Below are positions 11,218-23,113 of a stretch of 64,000 nucleotides of DNA, piece by piece. The stretch is from Caenorhabditis remanei (Eukaryota > Nematoda > Chromadorea > Rhabditida > Rhabditidae): the NCBI RefSeq assembly GCF_010183535.1, contig NC_071328.1, forward strand, positions 2,790,001 to 2,854,000. Direction: 5' to 3'. Below the pieces are notes generated by a model. The model saw nothing but the letters and a program-made list of their open reading frames with translations. It ran no database searches and was not told the origin of the DNA. The translations under genes were made by a program, and so were the position numbers. Within the stretch, counting starts at the first letter, position 1. Each line of letters opens with the position of its first letter.

Positions 11218-11970
11218 GCTGAAAGTGTGATCATGGCCGAACTTTTTCTGTTGGATTCCTAGGCCATGAGCTGAAAATTCTTCCCGTTGTCAGTTTCCCT
11301 CTTAACTTAGTTTTTCTCACTTTTTTTCTGCAAAAGTTGTGAAGAACGAGAAGGATTAGAAAGAGGGCAAACTGAATGACATGGAAGAACTCTCTTACGC
11401 TTACGCTTATCAGCGCTGGCCTAGAAACCCCAACAGAAAAAAACTCGGCCATCTGACCATTTTTGAGCATTTTTCAGACCGAAAATTCGCTTTTTTTTTT
11501 GGAGTTTTTTCTGGAGTTTTGAGTATCATCATAGGAATGCCTATTTTTTCTACAAATTTTCTCATAATTTCTCAATTTCTAGCGTAATTAACAACTAATT
11601 AACGGGTTTTCCGTCAATAAGGCCTAGAAACACAAAAGCAAAAAGTTCGGCCAGCAGTGACCAATTTTGAGGATTTTCGGGCGGAAAATTCGCGGTTTGT
11701 AAGGGTTTTTGAGTATTTTCCATAGGAATGCCCATATTTTTATTTCTAGACATTTTGAAATACATTCTCTAATTTCTGAAATCCCAAAAAAAGAGGATTA
11801 CTGTAATCTACCTTTTCACTTTCTCGGTTTCAGAAATATTCAGTTAAAATGTACTGCCTAATTGACGGAAAACCCGTTGATTAGTTGTTAATTACGCTAG
11901 AAATTGAGCAATTGTGAGAAAATTTGTTGAAAACAATGGACATTCCTATGATATTACTCAAAATCCCCAG
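11218..11970. repeat. Family C hairpin and an adjacent split palindrome
   Basis: 11218-11466 is a family C hairpin. At 11515-11617 the sequence including TTAACAACTAATTAACGGG is inverted at 11868-11970, with a family C half unit between. Confidence 0.6.
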
Positions 11971-12135
11971 AAAAAACTCTCAAATTTCTCGAAATCCCCC
12001 TTTTAAATTATTTATGAAAAAACAATATTCAAAATTGACAATGATTTCTCACTATTATCAGTTTAACACTCGAATTTTATTCTTATTTCTTTCTGAAATC
12101 GCAATTTTGAATTCCTCCGAAATTGCAGTATACTC

Positions 12136-12475
12136 CATACTTGCTGACACGGGCCGGAGCGCCACTCGCGTCAAACTCAATATTATGAGCTGAAAAATAT
12201 ACCAAAATGTAGATCTCGACGAGTTCTATGTCCGTCACCTACTACGGGCCGGATGTCTATTCGTTAATGTGCCGCGGGCCGGGAAAAAGTGCCAAAAAAC
12301 GCGAAAATGGCCAAAAAGACATTCTAGCCCGGCCCGCGGCACATTAACGAATATCCTTCCGGTTTGTAGTAGGTCACAGACATAGAACTCGTCGAGATCT
12401 ACATTTTGGTATATAATTCAGCTCATAATAATGAGTTTGAAGCGAGTTACGCGCCGGCCCGGTTTGCAAGTATAC
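12136..12475. repeat. Family E palindrome upstream of the NAA60 gene
   Basis: CATACTTGC ... GCAAGTATA ends, GTAGATCTCGACGAGTTC arms and a GGCCCGCGGCACATTAACG stem around a loop of about 45 bp. It ends about 65 bp before the tttgcag acceptor of NAA60. Confidence 0.7.
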
Positions 12476-12540
12476 TCTGAAATCGCAACTCGTTTCCCCT
12501 TTCTCATCCCATAAAATCCTTCAAAAATTCATTCCATAAT

Positions 12541-12547
12541 TTTGCAG
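12541..12547 (+). other. Candidate trans-splice or 5'UTR acceptor of the NAA60 gene
   Basis: tttgcag followed by a 42-nt leader ending gaagaagga|ATG. This is the usual layout for a spliced-leader acceptor or a 5'UTR exon in this group. Confidence 0.45.
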
Positions 12548-12589
12548 AAGTGATATGAATCGAATATAGCGAGAGAACAAGAAGAAGGA

Positions 12590-15500
12590 ATGTCGTCATC
12601 AGGAGGAGCCGGACGTTTAGGATGGTCATTTGATCCGAAAGCACGACGGGTTAGTTGTAAAATACTCTTTTTTAAAAGAGAGAGTACAAAGTGTCACGTG
12701 TGTTGAAAAGAGACACAATGAATTGGATATGACGAGGAGGAGACAAAGTGCTGGGGGAGAACATGGAGGGACAACTACTTCTGGAGGCGGAAACTCTCTT
12801 TTTTTCTCCTCTCTCATAAATACCTCTTTTTATACCTTTTTATGGGCACTAAATTCCAAAAAATGTGGAGGATATGCGTGTTTTTATAGAAAAAGGAATC
12901 CTATTTTTCCATCTTGAAAAAAGTGGGCGGAGCCTATTTTGCCGCACCATGAGATACATTTCACTCAATTTTCGCTAATTTCTTAACAAAAAGAATGTAG
13001 GCGGGGCCTCTGAGTTGAAGCTCCGCCCACTGTCTTAAAAAGTGGCACTTTTCACCTCAAAATCGCCTGAAAATGTCGTTTTAATCGAGACTGGGGCAGA
13101 GTTGAGCGGAATGCGGTTTTTGAAATGGCGGAAGGCGGAAAGCGAAATGGAAAAAAATGCCAAAAGGCGGAAGGCGGAACACAATGTCGCTTTCAAAAAT
13201 ACGATTTTGGCCTTATTTTGTAGTAAAAAACACTAAAATGGTTAAATTTTTGTTTTTTCGGTAAACACTGATAGCTTTGCTGCAAAAAACCACAAAAATA
13301 TCAGTAAATTGGAATAGGTGATCAAATTTTTCAAGCTGAGGAAAAAATCTTTAAACAGCGGAAAGCGGAAATAGGAAAATTTTTGGCGAAAAGCGGAAAG
13401 CGGAGGGCGGAATAAAACATTTTTTGGCGGAAGGCGGAAAGAAAAAAGTGGCGGAAAGCGGAAGGCGGAAGGCGGAATTCTGCTCAACTCTGGACTGGGC
13501 CTCTTCTGGGCTCGAGACTACTTCTGGGAACGGAAACTCTCTTTTTTTTTCTCCTTGATAAACTGATCGTAGTGGTGCTGAAAAGTGGGCGTGGCTTCTG
13601 TGAGATACCGTACAGGGCTGAGCGAAAAACTTCCGAAAAAGTTCTTTTTTCGAAAAATTTTGACCGAAAAAACCGAACAAAAATGCCAAGAAAACTGTCT
13701 GAAAATCATAATAGTCAAGGCTCGGGCCGGGCCGAAGGCTCGGGCAAATTGGCGCGAAAGTCAAATTTTTTGAATTTTTTCAGAATTAGAATAAATTCTG
13801 AAAAGAAGTCAAAGATGGTCACATTTTCGATGAAAAATTGAAAAAATTTCGAAAAAAAATGGAAAAAAGGTTCATTTTTTGAAGCCGGGCCTTGACAACT
13901 ATGAACAATTTAGATTTTTTTTTGAGTTTTCTGCAAAAAAGCCGAATCTTCGACTATGTTTTCAAATTTCAATCAAATGACGAATGTACAACCGCGCTCT
14001 ACCGGAACCGCGAGAAAATAGTGTGCGAAATTGAGAGACTCAGAGAAAAAGAGTCATTTTTCAAGTGGGTTTCGGTGGAGCGCAGTTGTAAGAACTGTGC
14101 CCCGAGCTAATACCACCGAAATGCCCTTGAGAAATGACTCTTTTTCTCTGAGTCTCTCAATTTCGCACACAATTTTCTTTGGTTTCGGTAGAGCGCGGTT
14201 GTAAGAAGTGTGTCGGTACTAATATGCCTCCAATTCCCATCGTAGATTATATCCGTATGTCTCAACTCCAATCTTCGACTCCAAATTCCTATTCAATCCT
14301 TCCCTCTTCTCCATCCCAAATCCTCAATTCTTCTCAACTATTCACTATTCTTTAATCCGTGAGCCCCCATCGCTTTGCTCACGGATTTTCTCGCCATTTC
14401 GTACTTAGAACATCAAAGAAGAAGAAGCATATGGCTCTCATTTTCATGTGATCCTAGCGTTTTTAAGCGGAAAAATTGGATTTGAAAATGTTTTTAACTG
14501 AGAAAATCTGATTTTTGAGTGAAAAATCGATAGTTTTCACTATTTTCCTGTCAAAAACTGAGTATTTTGGCACTTTTTTAGCTGAGAAAAGGTGATTTTG
14601 GAGTAGAAAATCAAGTTTTCGCCTATTTTTCAGCTGCAAATTCAGGACTTTTGAGTTTAAAAGAGTAAAATTTAAAAAATTTTGTGTTTTCCGTTTCAAA
14701 ATCCTTGAAATTTCTAGTTTTTTTAAAAGATTCTTCAGACTTGATATCATTTAAAAAAATGATAGCGTTTTTAAGCGAAAAAATTGGATTTGAAAATGTT
14801 TTAACTGTAAAAATCTGATTTTGAGTGAAAAACTCATAGTTTTCACTATTTTCCTGTTAAAAACGGAATATTTTGGCACTTTTTAGCCTAAAAGTCTGGT
14901 TTTTACTTGTTTTTTCAGCTACAAATTCCGATTTTTGTGTAGAAAATCAAGTTTCCTCCTATTTTTCAGCTACAAATTCCGATTTGTGATTAAAATTTTA
15001 AATTTTCTGCTAAAAATCCTTGAAACTTCTTGAAAAAACTCGTATTTTAACGATTTTTCCCAGATTTTAGATGATTTTTAAAGTCACTAGACGCCGTTTT
15101 ATTAGGGATGAATCCTATAAATTTCTTTTCGAAAAAAAATTGAAAAAAATGATACGTATAGATGAGATATGTGTAAAACTAGTGAAATTTGATATTTTTC
15201 CTCGTCGGCGTCTCATTTTTTTCAATTGTTTTTCATTATCTCATCCTCATCATAAGAATATGATTTTTCAATTTTTATATAAGAAAAATGAACGATTTCT
15301 GATTTTTTGACAAATAATTGCACTTCCTTGTCTACATGAGGTTTCAATATTTTCATGGGCTTTCCATAGGTAGTGTCATAAAGAATAAGATGAAGAACCT
15401 ATAATTTGTTATAATCCTCACGATAATTCAACGTTAACCTATGCAAACACGATCTAAAAATTTTAGCTACAAAACGCGTGATCCGCATAACGTGGAGGTG

Positions 15501-18500
15501 AAGATTAGAAACATTTTCCTACAGGAATTTTTGGGATACGTGAAAATATTTTCATTTCCACGTTTTCTTCTTATTATAGAGCGTGTTCGCATAGGTTCAC
15601 CTTGAAATATCGTGAATCCTGAGCAGAGTTGCGCGGAATTCCGACTTCCGTTTTGAAAATTTTACTTCCGACTTCCGGATAAGAAATTTTCACTTCCATG
15701 CAACTCTGATATGTATGTACTGATGCTAATATGCAATTGTTACTTCATTAGCATTCATGAATTTTTCCGTTTCATCCATTAGTTAGTGTTACGGTTGTCC
15801 GATTTCTATAGAAAAAAGGCTCCACGACATTTCGCAACCACGATGTTTCGCAACTACGACGTTTCGCAACCATAGAACTTGGAATAGTTTGACCTTGTTT
15901 TGTCTAAAAATGGGTTAGATAACTTTTTCTTCTATTTAATGTTTTCAAATATGTTCCCAGACCGTTCGGTTTCGACATTTTCAACTGATCTAAATATGCA
16001 AATGCGGTGTGGTTGCGAAACGTCGTGGTTGCGAAACGTCGTGGTTGCGAAATGGCTAGTTGCGAAATGTCGCAGTTGCGAATTGTCGCGGAGCCAGAAA
16101 AAAAGAAATATCAAAAGAGAAATGGCCAACGTGAAACTAGAATTCCACGTTTTCTTATTTGGAATTTAGTGAAATAGAGAACTCAAATCTTTGTACTCTC
16201 TTCCCCAAAAGATTTTCTCCTCATTTCTTCTGCATTTCTTATTAGAATTCGAAAGTGAGTATTTACGTCCTCCAGAAAGATTTCCAAATGTTTTCTTCTT
16301 CATTTACTTTTTTCGGTTGTGAAAAAAAAAGAGTGCTTGAGATTGAAACTTGCAGGTTTTACGAGATTCATAAAGAGTTATGAGTCATTGGAAAATTATT
16401 TTTGTTTCAAAACAAAAAAAAAACACCAACATTTGATGTTTTGGGCATTAGTCATTCCTAGACCATTCACAATTCGAATGTTTTATGCTTAAATTTTAAT
16501 TCTCACCTAGTTTTGGTACATTTTACCACTATTTTACAGTTTTTCAAGCTGCAAAATCGTATTTTAGAGGGTTTTTAACAATTTCTTACTTTTAAAATTG
16601 AAGATTCCAGCCAAAAATCACTAATAAAATTACGGGTATTCTAGATTTTAAAAAAATCGTTTTTTTCCTTCTTTTTGATTATTTTCGAACTGAAAATTCG
16701 AGTTTTGGGGAATTCTTTCACGGTTTTTTTAGTATCATTAGAAGAATATCCGTATTATACTATAAATGTTTAAACATATTCACATATTACCGTAATCCCC
16801 CACCTTTAAAAGTCGCTGCTCAGTCAATACTGTATAAGCTCAACACAGTTCTTACAACTGCGCTCCACCGAAATCCCCATGAAAAATGTCTCTTTCTCTC
16901 TGATTCTCTCAGTTTCGAACACTATTTTCTCGCGGTTTCGGTAGAGCGCGGTTGTAAGAAGCATGCCGTGCTAATATGTACATTCGTTTAAAAAAAAAAC
17001 CTGTTTTTCGCTGAATTTCACGTTTTCATGCAGATTTTCAGCTAAAACTTCAATTTTCGACAAAAATAACAATTTAGGGCTAGAAATCGATGAATAATGG
17101 AAAGTGTCATTTTTTAAACCTGAAAATCGCTATTTTCGAATGAATTCAGCGAAAAAACTGAATTTTCCGAAAAAAATCTGCTAGAATTATGATTAGCTCG
17201 GGGCACAGTTCTTACAACTGCGCTCCACCGAAATCCCCATTGAAAAATTTCTATTTTTCTCTGAGTCTCTCAATTTCGCACACTATTTTCTCGCGGTTTC
17301 GATAGAGCGCAGTTGCAAGATGCATGTCGTGCTAATAGAAAGCGTCTCAATACCAAAAGGTCATCCTGACCATCTTCTCTAGATGAGCTACGAGTAATTA
17401 TGAAAGGAAGAAAAAGAGAAGGATGCGTTGCTCTCTCTTTTGTCTTCTTTACTTTTCCGTGTCTTCCATAGTCCCCCCCCCCCCTTTCCCTTATTCCGGA
17501 GAGCTATTCGTATAGCAGAAAGTGAACCACCGGAAATTGGATTAGATCTCCCTTCTTGGCTCTTTTGGCTCTGAAAAATACCTTTTTATAGCGATTTTTA
17601 GAGCTTTTTAGAAGTTTATGACTCTGGAAAATGTTATTTTTAGAGAATTTTAGTGAAAAACCCGAATTTTTACGATTTCTGACTGTTTTTGAACTGAAAA
17701 ACGGGATTTTCAATTGAAAAAATCAATGATTTTGACGATTTTCAGCCTGGAAAGTGGTATTTTTTTTTAGGAAAACGCGTCAAAGGGGCACGATTTTCCA
17801 CTTGAAAATCGCCTAAATTGGCTCAAAAAGATATACTCTGAAACGCGCCAAAGGTGCACCAGATTATGTGATTTCGACGGTTTTTGAGCTGAAAAACGGC
17901 GATTTTCAGTCAAAAATCTCTTATTTTGTCAGATTCTCGTAGAAAATGATGAATTTTGAACTATTTTGACACAGAAAAATCGAAAAAAACGCGCCAGCGG
18001 CGCGCCAGACTCCAACGAATTTCAAAATCCAAGAAAAAACGGTGCATTTTTAGACATTTTTGAGCCAAAAACCCTCAAAAACACGCGTCAAAGGTACGCC
18101 AGTCTCTAATTACAGACCTCAAATTGCGCCAAAGGCGCGCCAGACTCCAAGTAATTTCGAAAGCCTTGAAAAAACGGTGCATTTTTAGACATTTTTGAAT
18201 AATTTTTAGACTTTGTTCAAAGTTCAAAGCAATTTTTGATGTTTTGCCGCCTTCCTTCTCCTCTAGTTTTCCCATCGCCATCTGTCAAATGTCTGGATAT
18301 AAATTTGATAAGTGACAGTGTAGCTCTGGGAGCTCCCAAACGCTCGTTCCGGGAGGAAGAGAGTGTCGAACGACGACTTGGTTTCTTTTTTTGTCTTTTT
18401 TGAGATAATTTGATATAGATTTTCTCGAAAAACCGACGTCATCTTTTGATTTCCGACAAAAATCGTGTTTTTAGCTTGAAAATTGATCCAAAAAATCGAC

Positions 18501-21500
18501 TTTTTTGTCGAAAAAAACACGATTTTTGAGCTGCAAAATCGAGAAAAACTCATTTTAAGACTGAAAAAATGTGTTTAAAAGTACTTCCGAGATATAGAGA
18601 TATCTCCTAATTTGAGATCTGTAATTAGAGACTGGCGTACCTTTGACGCGTGTTTTTTTGGGGGTTTTTGGCTCAAAAATGGCTCAAAATGCACCGTTTT
18701 CTTCTGGATTTTGAAATTCCGTAGAGTCTGGCGCGCCTCTGACGCGTTTTTTCCATTTTTTGTGTCAAAATAATACAAAATTCATTATTTTCTACTGGAA
18801 TTTTCAACTACCGAGGATAGAGATTTTTGACTGAAAATTCCCGTTTTTCAGCTCAAAACCCGTCCAAATCATAGAATCGCTGGTGCACTTTTGGCGCGTT
18901 TCAGAGTATATCTTTTTGAGACAATTTAGGCGATTTTCAAGTGGAAAATCGTGCCCCTTTGACGCGTTTTCCTAAAAAAAATACCACTTTCCAGGCTGAA
19001 AATCGTCAAAATCATTGTTTGCTGTTTTTTTGCTTCTGTCGCACCTTTGACGCGATTTTGGTGAAAATATCACCACTTTTCAGCCTAAAAACCCGTCAAA
19101 ATACTCGAATTTTGGCAAGAAATCCCGTTTTTTAGCCCAAAAAACCGTAAAAATTCAGTTTTTTTCGATAAAATTCACTGAAAATATCACTTTCAAGCCT
19201 AAAAAAACCGTCAAATTACTCGATTTTTAACCGAAAATCAAGAAACTTTTACTATGTGAAGATTGAAAATCGTATTTATTACAGCCTTAATTACTTTAAA
19301 TCTTAATTACCTCAATGCTGAAATTGATCTAAAATCGGCGGAAGTAGAAGAACATCGTATTTATAACAGTATTTAATTCATAATTACCTTCAATCTTAAT
19401 TACCCCTCAATTTTCAGAGTAAAGGCCTTTGGCTGGAACAAGACAACGAGGCATTCGGAATGACACCATCCTCTTCTCTATCCAACAATCATCAATCCCA
19501 TAATAATATCCAATCAGCCATCGCCGATTCGTTTACTCTCCGAAAACTGCAGACATGGGATCGATTGGCAGTGGAGACTCTATGCAATGAATCCTTCCCG
19601 ATACAGTATCCAGACTGTTGGTACGACGAGGTGGTGTCCGGTGGTCTGACGTCAACTGGACTATTCGATGGAGAGCATCTCGCTGCGATGATTGTCTCGG
19701 AGACGAAATGTTTGAGTGATTGTAATATTGAGGTGAGCCGAAGGGGACGTGAAAATGAGAAAAACAAATGCTTAAAAAAGCAGAACAATATAGTTTCCGC
19801 AAGAATTTTCAAACTTTTTCGCGGTCTAAAATGAAAGGGCGGCAGGGGATTGTGGGCGGAGCTGATCTTAACAAAAAAAATCTGCTGGAATTTGATCCGC
19901 TTGCAGTTTAAGCTCCGCCCACAACTCCCTGCCGCCCATCCGAGACGAAATTTTTGAGTGATTGTAATATTGAGGTAATCAATTAAAACATGAGAAACAA
20001 TTGGACTTTTTGTATAAAAGCGAGATGGTTTAAACAGAAAACACTTTTTTTTTCAAATCAGTATTAATCAGACTTGTCACTGCCCGGTCCGTAGCCCGGC
20101 CCAGCCAGCTCGGCCCGTTTTGAAACATTTTTGAAATTTTTTTTGGCATTTTTTGAACATTTTTTGGAAAAAGTATAGTTTTTGACCAAAACTTTAAAAT
20201 TGAATCAAAATGTGAATATTTATGATAATTTAAGCATTTTCACTCTATTTTTTCGAAAAATTTCAAAAAATTTCAGTAAAAACATGGCCCGGCGCGATTT
20301 TTGACAAGTCTGGTATAAATCACTTAAAAATTAACGAAAATGCCCAAAAAAAGTTTTTAGTTTAAGATTTTTAGCCTGGCCTTGGCATACTTGCAACGGA
20401 CGGCCCGGGGTTTGAAATTCAAAAAACTAATTTTTCCGAAAATATGCATCAAGAAATGGGATTCCGTAGAGTCCGCGCTTTTTGATTTTTTGTGTCACAG
20501 ACGTGGAACTTGCCGAGATCTACATTTTGGTATATTTCCCAGCTCATAATATTGAGTTTGACGCGAGTTATGCGCCGGTTTGCAAGTATGGGGAAAAAAC
20601 CATCCCCTGCTGAAATCTCAAATATTTTCTTCTTCAATATTCCAGGATCAAGACATCGTTGCGGAGACGAATGTGCATGTCACCTACATTCTCTCGATCG
20701 CTGTGAACAAGAAATTTCGACGGATGGGTCTCGCGACGAGACTTCTCAACAACCTAATGCAATCGCTCACCGACAATCCACCCTTCACTCGTGCCGTATT
20801 CCTTCACGTTCTCTCGACGAACTCCGCCGCTCTCTCGTTCTATCGAATGCACGGATTCGAGTTTCACGCTTCATTGCGGTAAGGGAGAGTCTTTGAAAAT
20901 TCAGAAAATTCAGAAGTTTCTGAGGGCGGAGCTTCGTTTTTTAGTGCCCAAAAAGTTTATTTTTGAGAAAACTTGATGATTTTTTGAGAATTTTGATTTT
21001 TGATGGTTTTAAGTCCAAAAATCGCACGTTTCAAGCCGAAAATGCTGAAAATCTGGAAATTTCAAATTTCAGATTTGTTTTTAGTGGTTTTCTAGCCTAA
21101 ATGTCGTCAGAAATCTCATTTTTTAAACAAAAAATCAAAAATGTGTGAAATGTTCAATAGAGCGCATTTGCGGTTCCATTATTTTCAAAAATTTAGATTT
21201 TACAAGTGCGCTCTAATGATAAAAACGCTGAAAACACAGTTTTTTTTCCCTGGAGTCTAATAGAGCAATGTTTGCAAAGCATTAGACTTTTATAAATGCC
21301 TATGCAAGTGCGCTCTAATGTTAAATTGCACGTTTCTATTCGAATTTCAATAGAGCGCACTTACACAGTTCTATTAACACGACACGCTTCTTACAACCGC
21401 GCTCTACCGAAACCGAAGAAAATAGTGTGCGAAATTGAGAGACACAGAGAAAAATCGAGGGCATTTCGGTGGAGCGCAGTTGTAAGAACTGTGCTGAGCT

Positions 21501-21787
21501 GATAGAATTTTAACAAATTAAAAATCGTTTCTAAAACTCAGAAACTATCAATTTGTGGCTGAAAATCTGAAATTTCACATTTAAAAAAATAGGCTCCGCC
21601 CACACAATCTTCATTTTTTTGCAGTGATTACTACAAAATCGGCGAGGAATACGCGGACGGTTGTACCTATGTGAAGTATATCAATGGAGCACACGCGTCG
21701 GCCGTCTCGTTTTCCGATATCTGCAAAACGTTCGGAAACACAATTTGTATGCCGTTGAAAGCCGTCTGCAAAATGCTCTCGTTTTAG
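12590..21787 (+). CDS. NAA60: N-alpha-acetyltransferase 60 (GNAT family)
   Basis: Four exons: 12590-12649, 19418-19732, 20646-20878 and 21625-21787 (TAG), 256 residues with closing phases 0/0/2. The product resembles NAA60, the Golgi-membrane enzyme that acetylates N-termini of transmembrane proteins from acetyl-CoA. Visible motifs are FTLRKLQTWD at the domain start, CNESFPIQYPDCWY (human: FPIEYPDSWY), VHVTYILSIAV, the acetyl-CoA loop R150-R-M-G-L-A155, AVFLHVLSTNSAALSFYRMHGF and DGCTYVKYINGAH. A C-terminal amphipathic stretch could serve as membrane anchor, as in human. The start was chosen because MSSSGGAGRLGWSFDPKARR joins in phase to SKGLWLEQDNEAFG, and a tttgcag acceptor lies 42 nt upstream of the ATG. 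The first intron is 6.8 kb and packed with palindromes. The 3' end of exon 2 has a copy in the following intron. Recognition is from memory of the family. Confidence 0.88.
13097..13492. mobile_element. Family I element in NAA60 intron 1
   Basis: CAGAGTTGAGCGGAAT ends with inverted match, body of GGCGGAAGGCGGAAAGCGG units, flanked by gactgggg and gactgggc (7 of 8). It shares its core (gctgcaaaaaaccac) with the taf-5 intron copy. Confidence 0.7.
13716..13897. repeat. Family F-like remnant
   Basis: GGCTCGGGCCGGGCCGAAGG ... AAGCCGGGCCTTGACAAC. In NAA60 intron 1. Confidence 0.45.
13985..14224. repeat. Two abutting family A hairpins
   Basis: 13985-14113 (ACAACCGCGCTCTACC ... GCGCAGTTGTAAGAAC) is followed directly by a 5'-truncated copy 14111-14224 (ACCGAAATGCCCTTGAG ... 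GCGCGGTTGTAAGAAG). Confidence 0.7.
15413..15622. repeat. Imperfect hairpin in NAA60 intron 1
   Basis: AATCCTCACGATAATTCAAC with AACCTATGCAAACACG pairs with CGTGTTCGCATAGGTTCACC and ATATCGTGAATCCT. Confidence 0.55.
15624..15708. repeat. Degenerate family I copy
   Basis: cagagttgcgcggaattccg ... gcaactctg, 85 bp. No target duplication seen. Confidence 0.45.
15818..16095. mobile_element. Family H element, shorter copy
   Basis: GGCTCCACGACATTTCGC ... GTCGCGGAGCC with repeated GTTGCGAAACGTCGTG units, flanked by agaaaaaa on both sides (8 bp, low complexity). Located in NAA60 intron 1. Confidence 0.7.
16838..16978. repeat. Family A hairpin
   Basis: AGCTCAACACAGTTCTTACA ... GCGCGGTTGTAAGAAGC. In NAA60 intron 1. 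Confidence 0.7.
17191..17338. repeat. Family A hairpin
   Basis: AGCTCGGGGCACAGTTCTTA ... GCGCAGTTGCAAGATGC. Second copy within 400 bp in NAA60 intron 1. Confidence 0.7.
17769..18973. repeat. 1.2-kb inverted repeat of family D units in NAA60 intron 1
   Basis: Arms of about 360 bp (17769-18125 and 18605-18973) pair over features such as CGTCAAAGGGGCACGATTTT, AAAGATATACTCTGAAACGC and CGTCAAAGGTACGCCAGTCT. The spacer of about 480 bp includes CCAAACGCTCGTTCCGGG. Confidence 0.7.
19837..19937. repeat. Short palindrome related to family G
   Basis: GGGCGGCAGGGGATTGTGGG ... CCCACAACTCCCTGCCGCCC. It separates the NAA60 exon 2 donor from its copy. Confidence 0.65.
20070..20312. repeat. Family F element
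   Basis: AGACTTGTCACTGCCCGG ... CGCGATTTTTGACAAGTCTG. In NAA60 intron 2. Confidence 0.6.
20390..20590. repeat. Truncated family E copy
   Basis: GAGATCTACATTTTGGTATA and CGCCGGTTTGCAAGTAT match one arm of the palindrome at 12136. Ends 56 bp before NAA60 exon 3. Confidence 0.6.
21372..21505. repeat. Family A hairpin in NAA60 intron 3
   Basis: ACACGCTTCTTACAACCGCG ... GCGCAGTTGTAAGAACTGTG. Inserted among GCGCTCTAATGA motifs, which share its GAGCGC core. Confidence 0.7.
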
Positions 21788-23031
21788 GCCCCTTTTTTTT
21801 GAATAATTTTCCCATTTTTCTGTAATTTTGGAGGGTATTGGGAAAGTGCGCTCTAATGATAATTTAGGCTGGAATATGTCGTTTTTTGACACAAAAACTG
21901 CTTGAAATTGCCTTAAATTGGTAGTTTCTGAGCCAAAAACACTCAAAAACTCACAATTTTGTGTATAGTGCAGTGGGGCGCACTTGCACAGATACTTGAC
22001 TGTGAAAGTGCGCTCCAATGATAAATTGGTAATTTTCGAGTTAAAAACTCTGAAAACTTACGAAAGTTCAATAGAGCGCGTTTGCAGATGCATTTTTTCA
22101 AAATTTAGGTTTTGCAAGTGCGCTCTAATGATAAAAGTCCTGGGAACACCATTTGTCCAATAGAGCGCGTTTGCAAGGCTTCAGGCTTTTATAAACCTTA
22201 TGCAAGCTCGCTCTAATGATAAATTCCGTTGAAATTGAATGCCAATAGAGCGCACTTACATTTAGTACTAAATTTTGGAAAATATCTATGGAACTGCGCT
22301 CTATTGATAATTTTTCAACGAAAGATGCCTAGAATTCAATGGAGCGTGTTTTCAGAGTCCCTGCAAGTGCGCTCTATTGATAATTCAGCGATTTTTCAGC
22401 TTTTTGAACTCAAAAAACTTCTGAAATTCACGACGAAAGTGCCGATAGAGCGCACATACACACTGCCCGCACTGCAAGTACGCTCTAATGAGAATTTCGA
22501 TAAGATTTTGACGAAAAATTTCGAAATTTGACTTTTCGGCTCAAAAATCTGCAATTTTCGTCATTTTTTGAGTTGAAAAATCCATTTTTGGAGCTTTTTA
22601 AGCAGAAAAAACGGGAGTGTTCAACAGAGCGCACTTTCCTACCCGTTCCTCCTCCAATCCCATGTTTTCCAATAGTCGCTCATTTCTACCAGTACATTTC
22701 AACAAACTATCCGCTGAGATTATTCATCCTCTCTTTTCATTTCATTTTCAGGTCTTAAAAGTACATTTTCAGTTGTTTTTCCTCCCCCCAATTGCTCTTT
22801 TCTTCACGAATTTGTGTACATATTTTCCCGCGTTTTTTGAAAAAAACGGGGTATGCAAGTGCGCTCTATTGGATTTTTTAAGTGAAAATTCGAATTTGGC
22901 GTTTCTTGCAACCGCGCTCTAACGAGAAATTTGAATTCCCGCCTGCCCAATCCGTTGGAGCGCACTTGCATGCCTTCTTAGGGATACGTGACAATCGGTT
23001 TTAGAATTTACTGCGAAAAGCATTTAGTTTT

Positions 23032-23037
23032 TTTATT
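23032..23037 (-). terminator. Candidate poly(A) signal of the minus-strand unknown gene
   Basis: tttatt on the plus strand reads AATAAA on the minus strand, 77 nt past the long-form stop codon and at a typical nematode distance. Confidence 0.5.
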
Positions 23038-23113
23038 TGAAAAAAAATCAACGAATATAATTAAAATGAATATAATTAAAAAGATAATTAAAAGTGATTA
23101 AATAAATAATTTT

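Noticed and set aside
13351..13764. 137-residue minus-strand ORF
   Set aside because: Composed of family I minisatellite translated as repeated PPSAFRF; it crosses the element border.
14225..14440. Possible extra NAA60 exon in a C-rich stretch with gtatgt
   Set aside because: Exons 12590-12649 and 19418-19732 already join in phase; the stretch contains stops and no good acceptor.
17472..17484. Poly-C tract
   Set aside because: A simple homopolymer run in NAA60 intron 1 with no context suggesting function.
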